64,000 nt of DNA. Source: CAVSCR01 sp963726575 (GTDB lineage Bacteria > Actinomycetota > Actinomycetes > JAHEKZ01). The notes beneath the pieces were generated by a model that did no database searches, was not told the origin of the DNA, and was given only the letters and a program-made list of their open reading frames with translations. The stretch lies in contig CAVSCR010000007.1 in assembly GCA_963726575.1 (NCBI GenBank), positions 310,001-374,000 of the forward strand. Reading direction: 5' to 3'. The translations under genes and the position numbers were made by a program. Shown in pieces: positions 55,672 through 63,296 of the stretch (position 1 is its first letter; the number at the start of each line of letters is the position of its first letter).

Positions 55672-56175
55672 GTGACGACGCAGCCGGGCACTGCCGTTAC
55701 GGTCCGACCCGTCGGGCCAGACGACCACGACCGTTGGCGCGTGCTCTACGCCGGCTACGCGCAGTTCTACCGGGTGCCGCAGACCGACGAACAGGCCGAG
55801 CGGGTGTGGGACTGGCTGCACGACCCCGACCACGGGGCCGAAGGACTGGTCGCCGTCGACGCGAACGACCAGCCCATCGGACTTGCGCACTTTCGCGCCT
55901 TCGCTCGTCCCCTGTCGGCCACCGTCGCTGGGTATCTCGACGACCTCTTCGTGGATCCCGACGCACGCGGAAGTGGCGCTGCCGACGCGCTGCTCCAGGA
56001 ACTGGCCCGCATCGGCGCGCAGCGCGGGTGGAGCGTCATCCGCTGGATCACCGCGGACGACAACTACCGCGCCCGTGGCCTGTACGACCGCTACGCGACC
56101 CGCACCGGCTGGATCACGTACGACCTGCTGCCCGGCGTGCCCGAGAGTGGGACGCAGCCAACCACGTTGAGTTGA
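55672..56175 (+). CDS. GNAT-family N-acetyltransferase
   Basis: 167 residues. Core motif YLDDLFVDPDARGSGAADALLQEL and end DDNYRARGLYDRYATRTGWITY. GTG 55672 lies 6 nt after TACTGT (55660-55665), a leaderless signal; ATG 55630, overlapping the decarboxylase stop (TGATG), would add 14 residues and allow coupling, so both may be used. Being next to the decarboxylase, a polyamine-type substrate is conceivable. Its stop codon is part of repeat copy 3. Confidence 0.83.
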   Translation: MTTQPGTAVTVRPVGPDDHDRWRVLYAGYAQFYRVPQTDEQAERVWDWLHDPDHGAEGLVAVDANDQPIGLAHFRAFARPLSATVAGYLDDLFVDPDARGSGAADALLQELARIGAQRGWSVIRWITADDNYRARGLYDRYATRTGWITYDLLPGVPESGTQPTTLS

Positions 56176-56237
56176 TCAAGGAGAAGATGCTGGGTTTGCA
56201 AGATCAACTTACCCATGAAGTCCAAGACCAACTACTG
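56171..56237 (+). repeat. Dispersed ~65-bp repeat, copy 3
   Basis: GTTGATCAAGGAGAAGATG with internal AAGATCAAC and ending CATGAAGTCCAAGACCAACT; same length as copy 2 and gap-free. The GNAT stop TGA (56173-56175) is made by its first bases. A GTGGG-N6-CCCAC hairpin follows before the next gene end. Confidence 0.8.
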
Positions 56238-56260
56238 CCCCGGGTGGGCTAGCCCCCACG

Positions 56261-57448
56261 TCAGTTGAGGACGGCGAGGACCTCGTCGATCGCGTGGTCG
56301 AGGTCGGCTGGTTCGATCACCAGCGGGGGGGCGATGCGGATCGTGGTTTCGTGCGTGTCCTTGGCCAGCACCCCGCGTTCCATCAGCCGTTCGCAACGGG
56401 AGCGAGCCGGCTCGCCGCCCGGCAGCAACTCGATGCCGGCCCAAAGACCGCGGCCGCGCACTTCCTTGACGGTATTGGGTGCCTCCGCGCGCAAGCGACC
56501 GATCATGTGGTCGCCGAGTCGCTGCGAACGCTCCTGGAACTCCCCGGTGGCCAACATCGCACAGACCTCTCGCCCGATCGCCGCGGCGAGTGGGTTGCCA
56601 CCGAACGTCGAACCGTGCTCACCCGGCTTGAAGACGCCGAGGACGTCGGCGTCCGCAGCGACAGCTGACACCGGGTAGATCCCGCCGCCGAGCGCCTTGC
56701 CCATCACGTACATGTCGGGAACGACGTCTTCCCACTCCACGGCGAACGTCTTTCCCGTTCGTGCCATGCCCGACTGGATCTCGTCTGCGATGAACAACAC
56801 ATTGTGCTCGGTACACACCTCCCTCACGGCGCGCAGATAGCCGTCCGGAGGGACGATCACGCCTGCCTCGCCCTGGATCGGCTCCACGAGGAAGCCCACA
56901 GTGGAGTCAGTGATCGCCGCGCGCAACGACTCGACGTCGCCGTAGGGCACCACCGTGAATCCCGGTGTGTAAGGCCCGAAGTCGTCACGAGCGTCCGGAT
57001 CGGTCGAGAACGACACGATGGTCACGGTGCGGCCGTGGAAGTTGCCGGTGGCCACGATCACGTGCGCTGACTCCGGAGCCACTCCCTTGACCTGGTAGCC
57101 CCACTTGCGTGCGGTCTTGATCGCCGTCTCCACTGCCTCCGCACCGGAGTTCATGGGAAGGACCATGTCCTTGCCGGTCAACTGCGCGAGCGCTTCGGCG
57201 AACGGACCGAGCTGGTCGTTGTGAAACGCCCGGCTGGTCAGCGTCAACCGACCCATCTGCTTCTGCGCGGCCGCAACCAGCCGAGGGTGGCGGTGACCGA
57301 AGTTGAGCGCCGAGTACGCCGAGAGCAGGTCGAGGTAACGACGTCCGTCGGTGTCGGTGACCCAGGCGCCTTCGCCCTCGCTGAGCACGACCGGCAACGG
57401 GTGGTAGTTGTGGGCGCTGTAGCGCTCCACGAGCTCACGCAGGTCCAT
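56261..57448 (-). CDS. rocD: Ornithine aminotransferase
   Basis: 395 residues of class III aminotransferases. YSAHNYHPLPVVL, LNFGHRHPRLV, LPMNSGAEAVETAIKTARKWGY, the PLP lysine in MGKALGGGIYPVSAV and GSTFGGNPLAAAI are characteristic of ornithine aminotransferase, which makes glutamate-5-semialdehyde from ornithine. ATG 57448 has a GAGACT box 8 nt upstream; ATG 57466 is a longer option. It is convergent with the decarboxylase-GNAT pair. Confidence 0.92.
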   Translation of the reverse strand: MDLRELVERYSAHNYHPLPVVLSEGEGAWVTDTDGRRYLDLLSAYSALNFGHRHPRLVAAAQKQMGRLTLTSRAFHNDQLGPFAEALAQLTGKDMVLPMNSGAEAVETAIKTARKWGYQVKGVAPESAHVIVATGNFHGRTVTIVSFSTDPDARDDFGPYTPGFTVVPYGDVESLRAAITDSTVGFLVEPIQGEAGVIVPPDGYLRAVREVCTEHNVLFIADEIQSGMARTGKTFAVEWEDVVPDMYVMGKALGGGIYPVSAVAADADVLGVFKPGEHGSTFGGNPLAAAIGREVCAMLATGEFQERSQRLGDHMIGRLRAEAPNTVKEVRGRGLWAGIELLPGGEPARSRCERLMERGVLAKDTHETTIRIAPPLVIEPADLDHAIDEVLAVLN

Positions 57449-57518
57449 GGCTCGGGAGTCTCTCATCGCCGACCGGTTCGGGGCGCGAGAACCCGCCACG
57501 TCGACTCCGAGTGGCCGA

Positions 57519-58172
57519 TCAGATCGCGTTGATCGCAGCAGGTGCCCGCTCGGCGCGACTGAGCGCCCGCAGCACCGCCGGCTGCCCGTGACGGCGCGCC
57601 GCCAGGCTGGTCAGTAACCCGAACACCGGATCGATCACCTCCGGCGGGAACGTCAGGGTCGGGACGTCCACGCTCACGGCAAGGTCGTCGCAGTGCACGG
57701 CAATCTCCATGAGCCGCGTTGTCAGGAAGTCCCGGAGCTGGAGTGACCAGGACAGCCACGCCGGCTGGACCACGTCGTCCAGAGACCGGGCCGGAAGCGT
57801 TTGCGCGATGCGGTCCCGGCTGCTCCTGGCGCGGGCAACCAGGGTGTCGAACCCATCGGAGCTGAGCAATTCGGCGCCTGAGCGGATGCTCACGCTGATC
57901 TCGTCCTCCGGAGCGGCACCGACCCAGGCGACCTGAGCGTAGTGCTGGAGCACGTCGGCGACGGCGGCGTCGCGCACCGGAGCCGCCAAGGTCTGCTCCA
58001 CCGAGAACACCTGGCTCGCCAGATGGCCGGCCAACCCTGCGACATCGAAACCGACCAACGCACTGGGGCGCCGCCACGACGCACCCACCGCCGGGTCAGC
58101 GACCAGGTCCACCGCGAGACCGGCCGCCGTCAGGTAGGCGGGAATGAGCTGTGACTGCGCTGACACGTCCAT
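57519..58172 (-). CDS. Maleylpyruvate-isomerase-N/DinB-like mycothiol-dependent family protein
   Basis: 217 residues. The metal-ligand pattern of the MDMPI_N/DinB superfamily is visible in VAGLAGHLASQVFSVEQ and TTRLMEIAVHCDDLAVS. Such proteins are often mycothiol-dependent enzymes in actinobacteria. ATG 58172 lies 6 nt after TACGCT (58184-58179), a leaderless start. It diverges from the PadR gene. Substrate unknown. Confidence 0.78.
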   Translation of the reverse strand: MDVSAQSQLIPAYLTAAGLAVDLVADPAVGASWRRPSALVGFDVAGLAGHLASQVFSVEQTLAAPVRDAAVADVLQHYAQVAWVGAAPEDEISVSIRSGAELLSSDGFDTLVARARSSRDRIAQTLPARSLDDVVQPAWLSWSLQLRDFLTTRLMEIAVHCDDLAVSVDVPTLTFPPEVIDPVFGLLTSLAARRHGQPAVLRALSRAERAPAAINAI

Positions 58173-58221
58173 CGCGGCAGCGTAAGCGCGCCCGCCGACA
58201 GCACCTGTTCCCCAAGCCTTG

Positions 58222-58257
58222 ATACCTAGACTTGCGAGGTTTAGGGTACCGAGGTAT
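58222..58257. promoter_or_regulatory. PadR promoter with nested inverted repeats
   Basis: ATACCT (58222-58227) and AGGTAT (58252-58257) are inverted copies flanking the TAGGGT -10 box (58242-58247), and TACC-GA-GGTA is a tighter dyad overlapping the ATG. Dyads over the promoter and start are expected for PadR autorepression. Confidence 0.5.
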
Positions 58258-58579
58258 GGCGACCGATCGGCTGCGCGGCCAGCTCGACCCCATGCTCCTG
58301 GCCGTGCTCGCGAACGCTCCGGCGCACGGTTACGCCGTGATCACTTCGCTGCGCGAACGCAGCGGTGGGCTGTTCGACCTGCCAGAGGGCACGGTGTACC
58401 CGGCGCTGCACCGCCTGGAGCGAGCCGGACTGCTCACGAGCTCGTGGGAGCCGGGCACGACGCGTCGGCGTCGGGTGTACGCGCTCACGGCGGTAGGGCG
58501 ACGCAGTCTGGCCACCGAACGCAAGCGGTGGCGGGCCTTCGCCGGCGGCGTGAACCTGGTCATGGCGGGCGCGTCATGA
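58256..58579 (+). CDS. PadR-family transcription regulator
   Basis: 107 residues: PMLLAVLANAPAHGYAVITSLRERSGGLFDLPEGTVYPALHRLE, here noted in part as HGYAVITSLRER and PEGTVYPALHRLER, the winged helix of PadR, then a short dimerisation helix (subfamily 2). ATG 58256 is 8 nt from TAGGGT. Its stop overlaps the next start (ATGA), so the pair forms a PadR/membrane-sensor unit. Confidence 0.9.
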   Translation: MATDRLRGQLDPMLLAVLANAPAHGYAVITSLRERSGGLFDLPEGTVYPALHRLERAGLLTSSWEPGTTRRRRVYALTAVGRRSLATERKRWRAFAGGVNLVMAGAS

Positions 58580-59382
58580 GTGATGCGATCGACGCCTACC
58601 TCGACGCACTCATGCTGCGCCTGCTCGACGACCCCAGCCGCAACGAGGCGGACGTCGCCGCCGTCCGGCGAGCCGTGACCGAGAGCGAAGACCACCTGCG
58701 AGAGACCCAGCGCGCCGCCATGGCCAACGGAACCAGCGATGTCGCCGCCGCGCGGCTCGCCGTCGAGCGGTTCGGAACTGTGAACGACGTGGCCGGCCGC
58801 TTCCGTCGATCCGGCACCAGACGCCATGACGTCACCTTCGGTGCGGTCGTGCGCTCACTGTGGCTGATGGGAGGGATCGGCCTCATCGCCATCGGAGTCA
58901 GCGGCGTGGTCGCGTCCGTTCTCGGCGCGGTGTGGGGTCGGTCCTTCGTGTCGGCAGATCTGCCAGGAGTGACGTACACGCCACAGCGATGCGCTCAGTA
59001 CGCCGAACTCGCGCCGGGCCACGCCACATGCGAGCAGGCCGCGATCGCCCACCACTTCGGCGAGGTGGTGCAGTACCGCATCGCGGCCGGTGTTCTCGGC
59101 CTGATGATGCTGTTGGCCTACAGCGCATGGATCTTCGCACTGAGCCGACGCGGCCGCTCGACCTCGCTCATCCCCACGACCTGGTTCGAAGCTGCGGGGA
59201 CGGCACTGTTCGGCGCGGCAGCTGGGGCACTCCTTCTCCTGAGCGTCGGACAAGAACTCACCGGACCTGCAGCCGGGACGGGTCAGTACCTGTCAGCCGG
59301 CATCGTCAGCTTGATCGTCGCGAGCGTCTTCGCCCTGGCGCTGGCTCGGTCGGTCACTCGCATGCGCTTGCGTCACTCGTAA
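58576..59382 (+). CDS. PadR-linked membrane protein with permease-prefix/HAAS-like domain
   Basis: 268 residues. The N-terminal 80 residues (YLDALMLRLLDDPSRNEADV, AAARLAVERFGTVNDVAGRF) are the HAAS/permease-prefix helical domain often encoded beside PadR regulators; four to five hydrophobic segments follow. Two cysteines lie in an extracellular loop (QRCAQYAELAPGHATCEQAA). It probably senses membrane state and acts with PadR. ATG 58576 overlaps padR. Confidence 0.82.
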   Translation: MSDAIDAYLDALMLRLLDDPSRNEADVAAVRRAVTESEDHLRETQRAAMANGTSDVAAARLAVERFGTVNDVAGRFRRSGTRRHDVTFGAVVRSLWLMGGIGLIAIGVSGVVASVLGAVWGRSFVSADLPGVTYTPQRCAQYAELAPGHATCEQAAIAHHFGEVVQYRIAAGVLGLMMLLAYSAWIFALSRRGRSTSLIPTTWFEAAGTALFGAAAGALLLLSVGQELTGPAAGTGQYLSAGIVSLIVASVFALALARSVTRMRLRHS

Positions 59383-59464
59383 CCGGGCAGATTCACCTGG
59401 TCGTGGCACGCGAACAGGTGCTCTCGCATCAGTGCCGAGTTCTCGCCGGTGTCTTCCGAGCAGG

Positions 59465-59980
59465 TCATGAGGCGAGTGTGGGCGACCACGCCCGCGACGC
59501 CACGGACAGCGCGTTCCAGGCATTGATCGTGACGACGAGGGTCAACAGAGCGGCAACTTCGTCCGCGCTGAACTCGTGCCTCACCGCCGCGAAGTCGGCG
59601 TCCGGAACATGAGTTGTGGTGACCATCGTGATCGACTCGGTGAAGGCCAGAGCAGCTCGTTCGCGTGCGGAGAAGAAGGCGGACTCCCGCCACACTGCGA
59701 TCGCGGCGAGCCGAGCCTCGGGCTCGCCGAGCGCCCTGGCGTCACGGCTGTGCAGATCGACGCAGTAGGCGCAGCCGTTGAGCTGGGAGGCCCGGAGCCG
59801 CACCAACTCGCGCAGCACGGGATCGAAGTCCACGCGGTCGAGCTCCTTGACCGCGGCGTGGTCGAGGTGGGTCATGGCCCGGACAAAACCCGGACTGGTC
59901 GAGTCGAGGTCGAGACGTACCGCGGCGGCGACGGCAAGGGGGCGCGGAGCTGTCTCGAGACTGGGGGGTGTGGAGGTCAT
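59465..59980 (-). CDS. Carboxymuconolactone decarboxylase/AhpD-like protein
   Basis: 171 residues with the AhpD core LNGCAYCVDLHS (CxxC-x3-H) and the helix VRLRASQ before it. The cysteine pair suggests thiol peroxidase or reductase activity. ATG 59980 lies 6 nt after TAGCGT (59992-59987), itself within a perfect palindrome. It is divergent from the MocR regulator, which probably controls it. Confidence 0.88.
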   Translation of the reverse strand: MTSTPPSLETAPRPLAVAAAVRLDLDSTSPGFVRAMTHLDHAAVKELDRVDFDPVLRELVRLRASQLNGCAYCVDLHSRDARALGEPEARLAAIAVWRESAFFSARERAALAFTESITMVTTTHVPDADFAAVRHEFSADEVAALLTLVVTINAWNALSVASRAWSPTLAS

Positions 59981-59987
59981 GGGACAA

Positions 59988-60003
59988 CGCTACGGGCGTA
60001 GCG
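59988..60003. promoter_or_regulatory. 16-bp palindrome between AhpD-like and MocR genes
   Basis: CGCTACG-GG-CGTAGCG, perfect 7-bp arms. It covers the -10 box of the AhpD-like gene and ends 9 bp before the MocR -10 (60013-60018). It is the obvious operator for MocR. Confidence 0.55.
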
Positions 60004-60026
60004 GCCTAGAAGTAGGGTCCACTTCC

Positions 60027-61451
60027 ATGCAAGAACAGTGGGCCAATTCTGGATGGGACCTTCACCTCGCCGTGTCCCCGACTGCGGTGAGGGCATCGAT
60101 CGAGCAGGGCCTGCGCGAGGCCATCGAGAGCGGGCGGCTGACGCCGGGCACGCTCCTGCCGCCGTCGCGGTCGCTGTCCCATGACCTCGGCGTGGCCCGC
60201 AACACCGTGGCCGAGGTCTACGCGCAACTGTCCGCCGAGGGATGGCTGGTGGCTCGACAGGGCTCCGGAACCCGAGTCGCGACACTCGTCGGTGCGACCC
60301 CGCTGACACCGCAGGCGCCGGACCCCGCCAGGACCCTACTGCCCTACGACCTGCGCCCCGGCCAGGCCGACGTCAGCACCTTTCCCCGCCAGGAGTGGCT
60401 GGCGTCTGCGCGCAGGGCAGTCGCCGGCGCGCCTGGCGCAGCGTTCGGCTACGGAGACCCGCAGGGGCGACCCGAATTGCGACAGGCAGTCGCGTCGTAC
60501 CTGGGGCGCGCGCGCGGCGTGCGAGCCGACGCGGACACAGTCGTGATCTGCTCAGGCTTCCAGCAGGCGCTATGGCTGCTCGGCCGCGTGTTGCGTCAGC
60601 AGGGACACCGCCAGGTGGGGGTCGAGGCGTTCGGCCACCAGAGCTACCGATCCCTGCTCGAGGACTCAGGACTTCGGGTTGCTCCCGTCGAGGTCGACGA
60701 CGCCGGCGCCGTGCCTCGAAGAAGCGCACGCTGGGGGGCGGTGATCCTGACCCCCGCGCACCAGTTTCCGCTCGGCTTCGCACTCGATCCAGAACGCCGG
60801 ACCGACTTCGTTCGATGGGCCAGGAACACGTCCGGACTGATCGTCGAGGACGACTACGACGCAGAGTTCCGCTACGACCGCCGGGCGGTGGGCGCGATGC
60901 AGGCTCTCGCGCCCGAAGACATCGTGTACGCCGGCACGGCCAGCAAGACCCTGGCGCCGGGGCTGCGTCTCGGCTGGCTTGTGCTGCCGCGGCGCCTCAT
61001 CCCAGCGCTGATCGCCCAACGCGAGGAGATCACCGGGCAAGCATCCGTCCTCGACCAACTCACGCTCGCCGATTTCATCGCCCGCGGAGCGTACGACCGA
61101 CACATTCGACGCACCCGCTTGGCGTACGCGACGCGCCGCCGACGGTTCGCCCAGGCAGTGTCAGAGCGGGTACCCGAAGGTCGCCTGATCGGCCTGGAGG
61201 CCGGCCTGCACTCGGTGCTCGAACTGCCGTCGGGTCTTGACGAGGCCGAGGCGGTGCAGCGGGCGAACGCCCATGGCGTCGCGGTCGACCGGCTCGACGA
61301 CTACTCAACTGCGCCGGGGCGACGTCCGCCCTCACTGGTCGTGGGATGGGCAGCACCGCCGGCACACGCGTTCACATCCGCGACTCGTCGTCTGATGGCG
61401 TCGCTCACGTTGGATCGGCGTACACCGCCGGCTCGGTCGCCTTCAGGCTGA
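60027..61451 (+). CDS. MocR-family (GntR-HTH/aminotransferase) regulator
   Basis: 474 residues: GntR winged helix in the first 80 (GLREAIESGRLTPGTLLPPS, GVARNTVAEVYAQLSAEGW), a linker and a fold-type-I aminotransferase domain with PLP lysine in AGTASKTLAPGLRLGW. ATG 60027 lies 8 nt after TAGGGT. The last 47 bp overlap the end of modC on the other strand. The effector may be PLP or an amino-compound adduct. Its target by position is the AhpD-like gene. Confidence 0.92.
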   Translation: MQEQWANSGWDLHLAVSPTAVRASIEQGLREAIESGRLTPGTLLPPSRSLSHDLGVARNTVAEVYAQLSAEGWLVARQGSGTRVATLVGATPLTPQAPDPARTLLPYDLRPGQADVSTFPRQEWLASARRAVAGAPGAAFGYGDPQGRPELRQAVASYLGRARGVRADADTVVICSGFQQALWLLGRVLRQQGHRQVGVEAFGHQSYRSLLEDSGLRVAPVEVDDAGAVPRRSARWGAVILTPAHQFPLGFALDPERRTDFVRWARNTSGLIVEDDYDAEFRYDRRAVGAMQALAPEDIVYAGTASKTLAPGLRLGWLVLPRRLIPALIAQREEITGQASVLDQLTLADFIARGAYDRHIRRTRLAYATRRRRFAQAVSERVPEGRLIGLEAGLHSVLELPSGLDEAEAVQRANAHGVAVDRLDDYSTAPGRRPPSLVVGWAAPPAHAFTSATRRLMASLTLDRRTPPARSPSG

Positions 61452-62484
61452 GCCACACATCCGCGCCAACTGCAAGGTGGAGGTCGGCCACTGCGGCCGC
61501 CGTCACGTCCACCGCAACGTCGGGCGGTCCGAGAACGTCGAGGCGAACCCGGCCGTGCAGATCGGTGATGTCGGCGATCACACCGCGCCACACGTTGCGC
61601 GCGCTGCCCTCGGGCCGATCTCGATGCACGCCAACCGACTCCGGGCGCACAGCGACGAGGACCGACCCGCTCAGCGTGTCGTCGGCGATCTGCAGGTGGG
61701 CGCCATCGGTCAAGCTGACCGTGCCGTCGTTGGCAGTGCCGCGCAAGAGAGTCAGTCCCACGAGCGCACCGACATAGTCGCTGGCGGGACGGCGTGCCAC
61801 CTCACTCGGAGTCCCTCGTTGCACGACTCGTCCGGCTTCGAGCACGACGAGATGGTCGGCGAGAACCATGGCATCCACGGGATCGTGGGTCACCATGATC
61901 GTCGCGACGCCGACCACGGACAGATGGCGCCTCAGTTCGGCGCGTACCTCGCGTCGGGTACCCGCATCGAGCGCCGCCAGTGGCTCGTCCATCAACAGAA
62001 GCTTGGGATCAGCAGCCAGGGCGCGGGCCAGGGCCACGCGTTGGGCCTGCCCGCCCGACAACGACTCGGGCTTGCGCTGCGCCAGGTCGTCGATGCGCAA
62101 CAGTCGCAACGTCTCGTGGGCCGCCTCCCGGGCATTCGTCCGCGACGATCCGAGGCTTCGTGGCCCGAACGCCACGTTGTCGATGACGTTCAGGTAGGGG
62201 AACAACAGGTAGTCCTGGAACATGAGGCCGACCCGGCGACGCTGCGGGCGGACGAATCGACCGCCGGCATCGTCGAGCACCACGCCGTCGAGCTCGAGGT
62301 GACCACCCGACAACGGGACCAGCCCGGCCACCGCCAACAGCAGGGTTGACTTGCCCGACCCGTTCGGGCCGAGGAGTGCCAGAACCCCTCCTGCTGACGC
62401 CGTCAGCTCGACGTCGAGCTGGAACGCGCCTCGTTCGACCTGGACCCGTCCGGACAGCCCGGACGTCGGACCCACCTGGGTCAT
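61405..62484 (-). CDS. modC: Molybdate ABC transporter ATP-binding protein
   Basis: 359 residues. Walker A GPNGSGKSTLLLAVAG, Q-loop VGLMFQDYLLFPYLNV, signature LSGGQAQRVALARAL, Walker B LLLMDEPLAALD, H-loop VTHDPVDA, and a C-terminal TOBE-like domain. It powers uptake of molybdate. ATG 62484 overlaps modB by four bases. Assignment to molybdate rests on its partners. Confidence 0.92.
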   Translation of the reverse strand: MTQVGPTSGLSGRVQVERGAFQLDVELTASAGGVLALLGPNGSGKSTLLLAVAGLVPLSGGHLELDGVVLDDAGGRFVRPQRRRVGLMFQDYLLFPYLNVIDNVAFGPRSLGSSRTNAREAAHETLRLLRIDDLAQRKPESLSGGQAQRVALARALAADPKLLLMDEPLAALDAGTRREVRAELRRHLSVVGVATIMVTHDPVDAMVLADHLVVLEAGRVVQRGTPSEVARRPASDYVGALVGLTLLRGTANDGTVSLTDGAHLQIADDTLSGSVLVAVRPESVGVHRDRPEGSARNVWRGVIADITDLHGRVRLDVLGPPDVAVDVTAAAVADLHLAVGADVWLSLKATEPAVYADPT

Positions 62485-63296
62485 GGCTGCACCTGTGACG
62501 GCGAGGCGCCCAGGAAGCGGTGCCGAAGCACCACGAGGATCACCAACGAGACGGCCATCATCGCGACGCTGAGTGCGATCGCGGCGTTGCGATCGGACTC
62601 CAGCGCGGAGTACACCGCCAACGGGATGGTCTGCGTCTTGCCCGGGAAGTTGCCGGCGAAGGTGATCGTGGCGCCGAACTCACCCAGCGCACGGGCCCAC
62701 GCGAGCACAGCACCGGCCACGATGGCGGGCGCCACCATCGGCAGGGTGACCCGCCGGAACACCGTCAACGGTGACGCGCCGAGTGTCGCGGCGACCGCTT
62801 CCAGCCGACGGTCAGAGCCACGCAGTGCTGCCTCGACGGTGAGCACGAGGAAGGGCATGGCGACGAAGGTCTCGGCGAGCACCACGCCCGCAGTCGAGAA
62901 CGGCAGTTGCACGCCCATCCAGTCGTAGAGCCATTGACCGATCAGGCCGCGCCGCCCGAACGCCGACAGCAGCGCAACACCGCCCACTACCGGCGGCAGC
63001 ACGAGCGGCAGCACCACCAAGGCCCGCAGCAGCGTCTGTCCGCGGAAGCCGGGTTGGGCCAACATCCAGGCGAGCGGCACGCCGAACACGAGGGACAGGC
63101 CAGCTGCCAAGAATGTGGTGACCAAGGACAGGCGGGCCGCGGTGAGACTGACCGGTGACGTCAGCGCCGACGTCATGTCACCCCATGGCGCGCGAACGGC
63201 AAGAGCCACCAGCGGAACGATCAGGAACGCAGCGCCGATCGAGGCGAGGAGTGTGACGCCCGTCGGGGCTGGGCCGCCCGACTGACGTCGCGTCAC
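62481..63296 (-). CDS. modB: Molybdate ABC transporter permease
   Basis: 271 residues with six membrane segments and the EAA-type cytoplasmic loop EAVAATLGASPLTVFRRVTLP followed by GAVLAWARALGEFGATI, the typical ModB/CysT ending. GTG or ATG at 63296 overlaps the modA stop, and its own stop overlaps modC. Confidence 0.93.
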   Translation of the reverse strand: MTRRQSGGPAPTGVTLLASIGAAFLIVPLVALAVRAPWGDMTSALTSPVSLTAARLSLVTTFLAAGLSLVFGVPLAWMLAQPGFRGQTLLRALVVLPLVLPPVVGGVALLSAFGRRGLIGQWLYDWMGVQLPFSTAGVVLAETFVAMPFLVLTVEAALRGSDRRLEAVAATLGASPLTVFRRVTLPMVAPAIVAGAVLAWARALGEFGATITFAGNFPGKTQTIPLAVYSALESDRNAAIALSVAMMAVSLVILVVLRHRFLGASPSQVQP

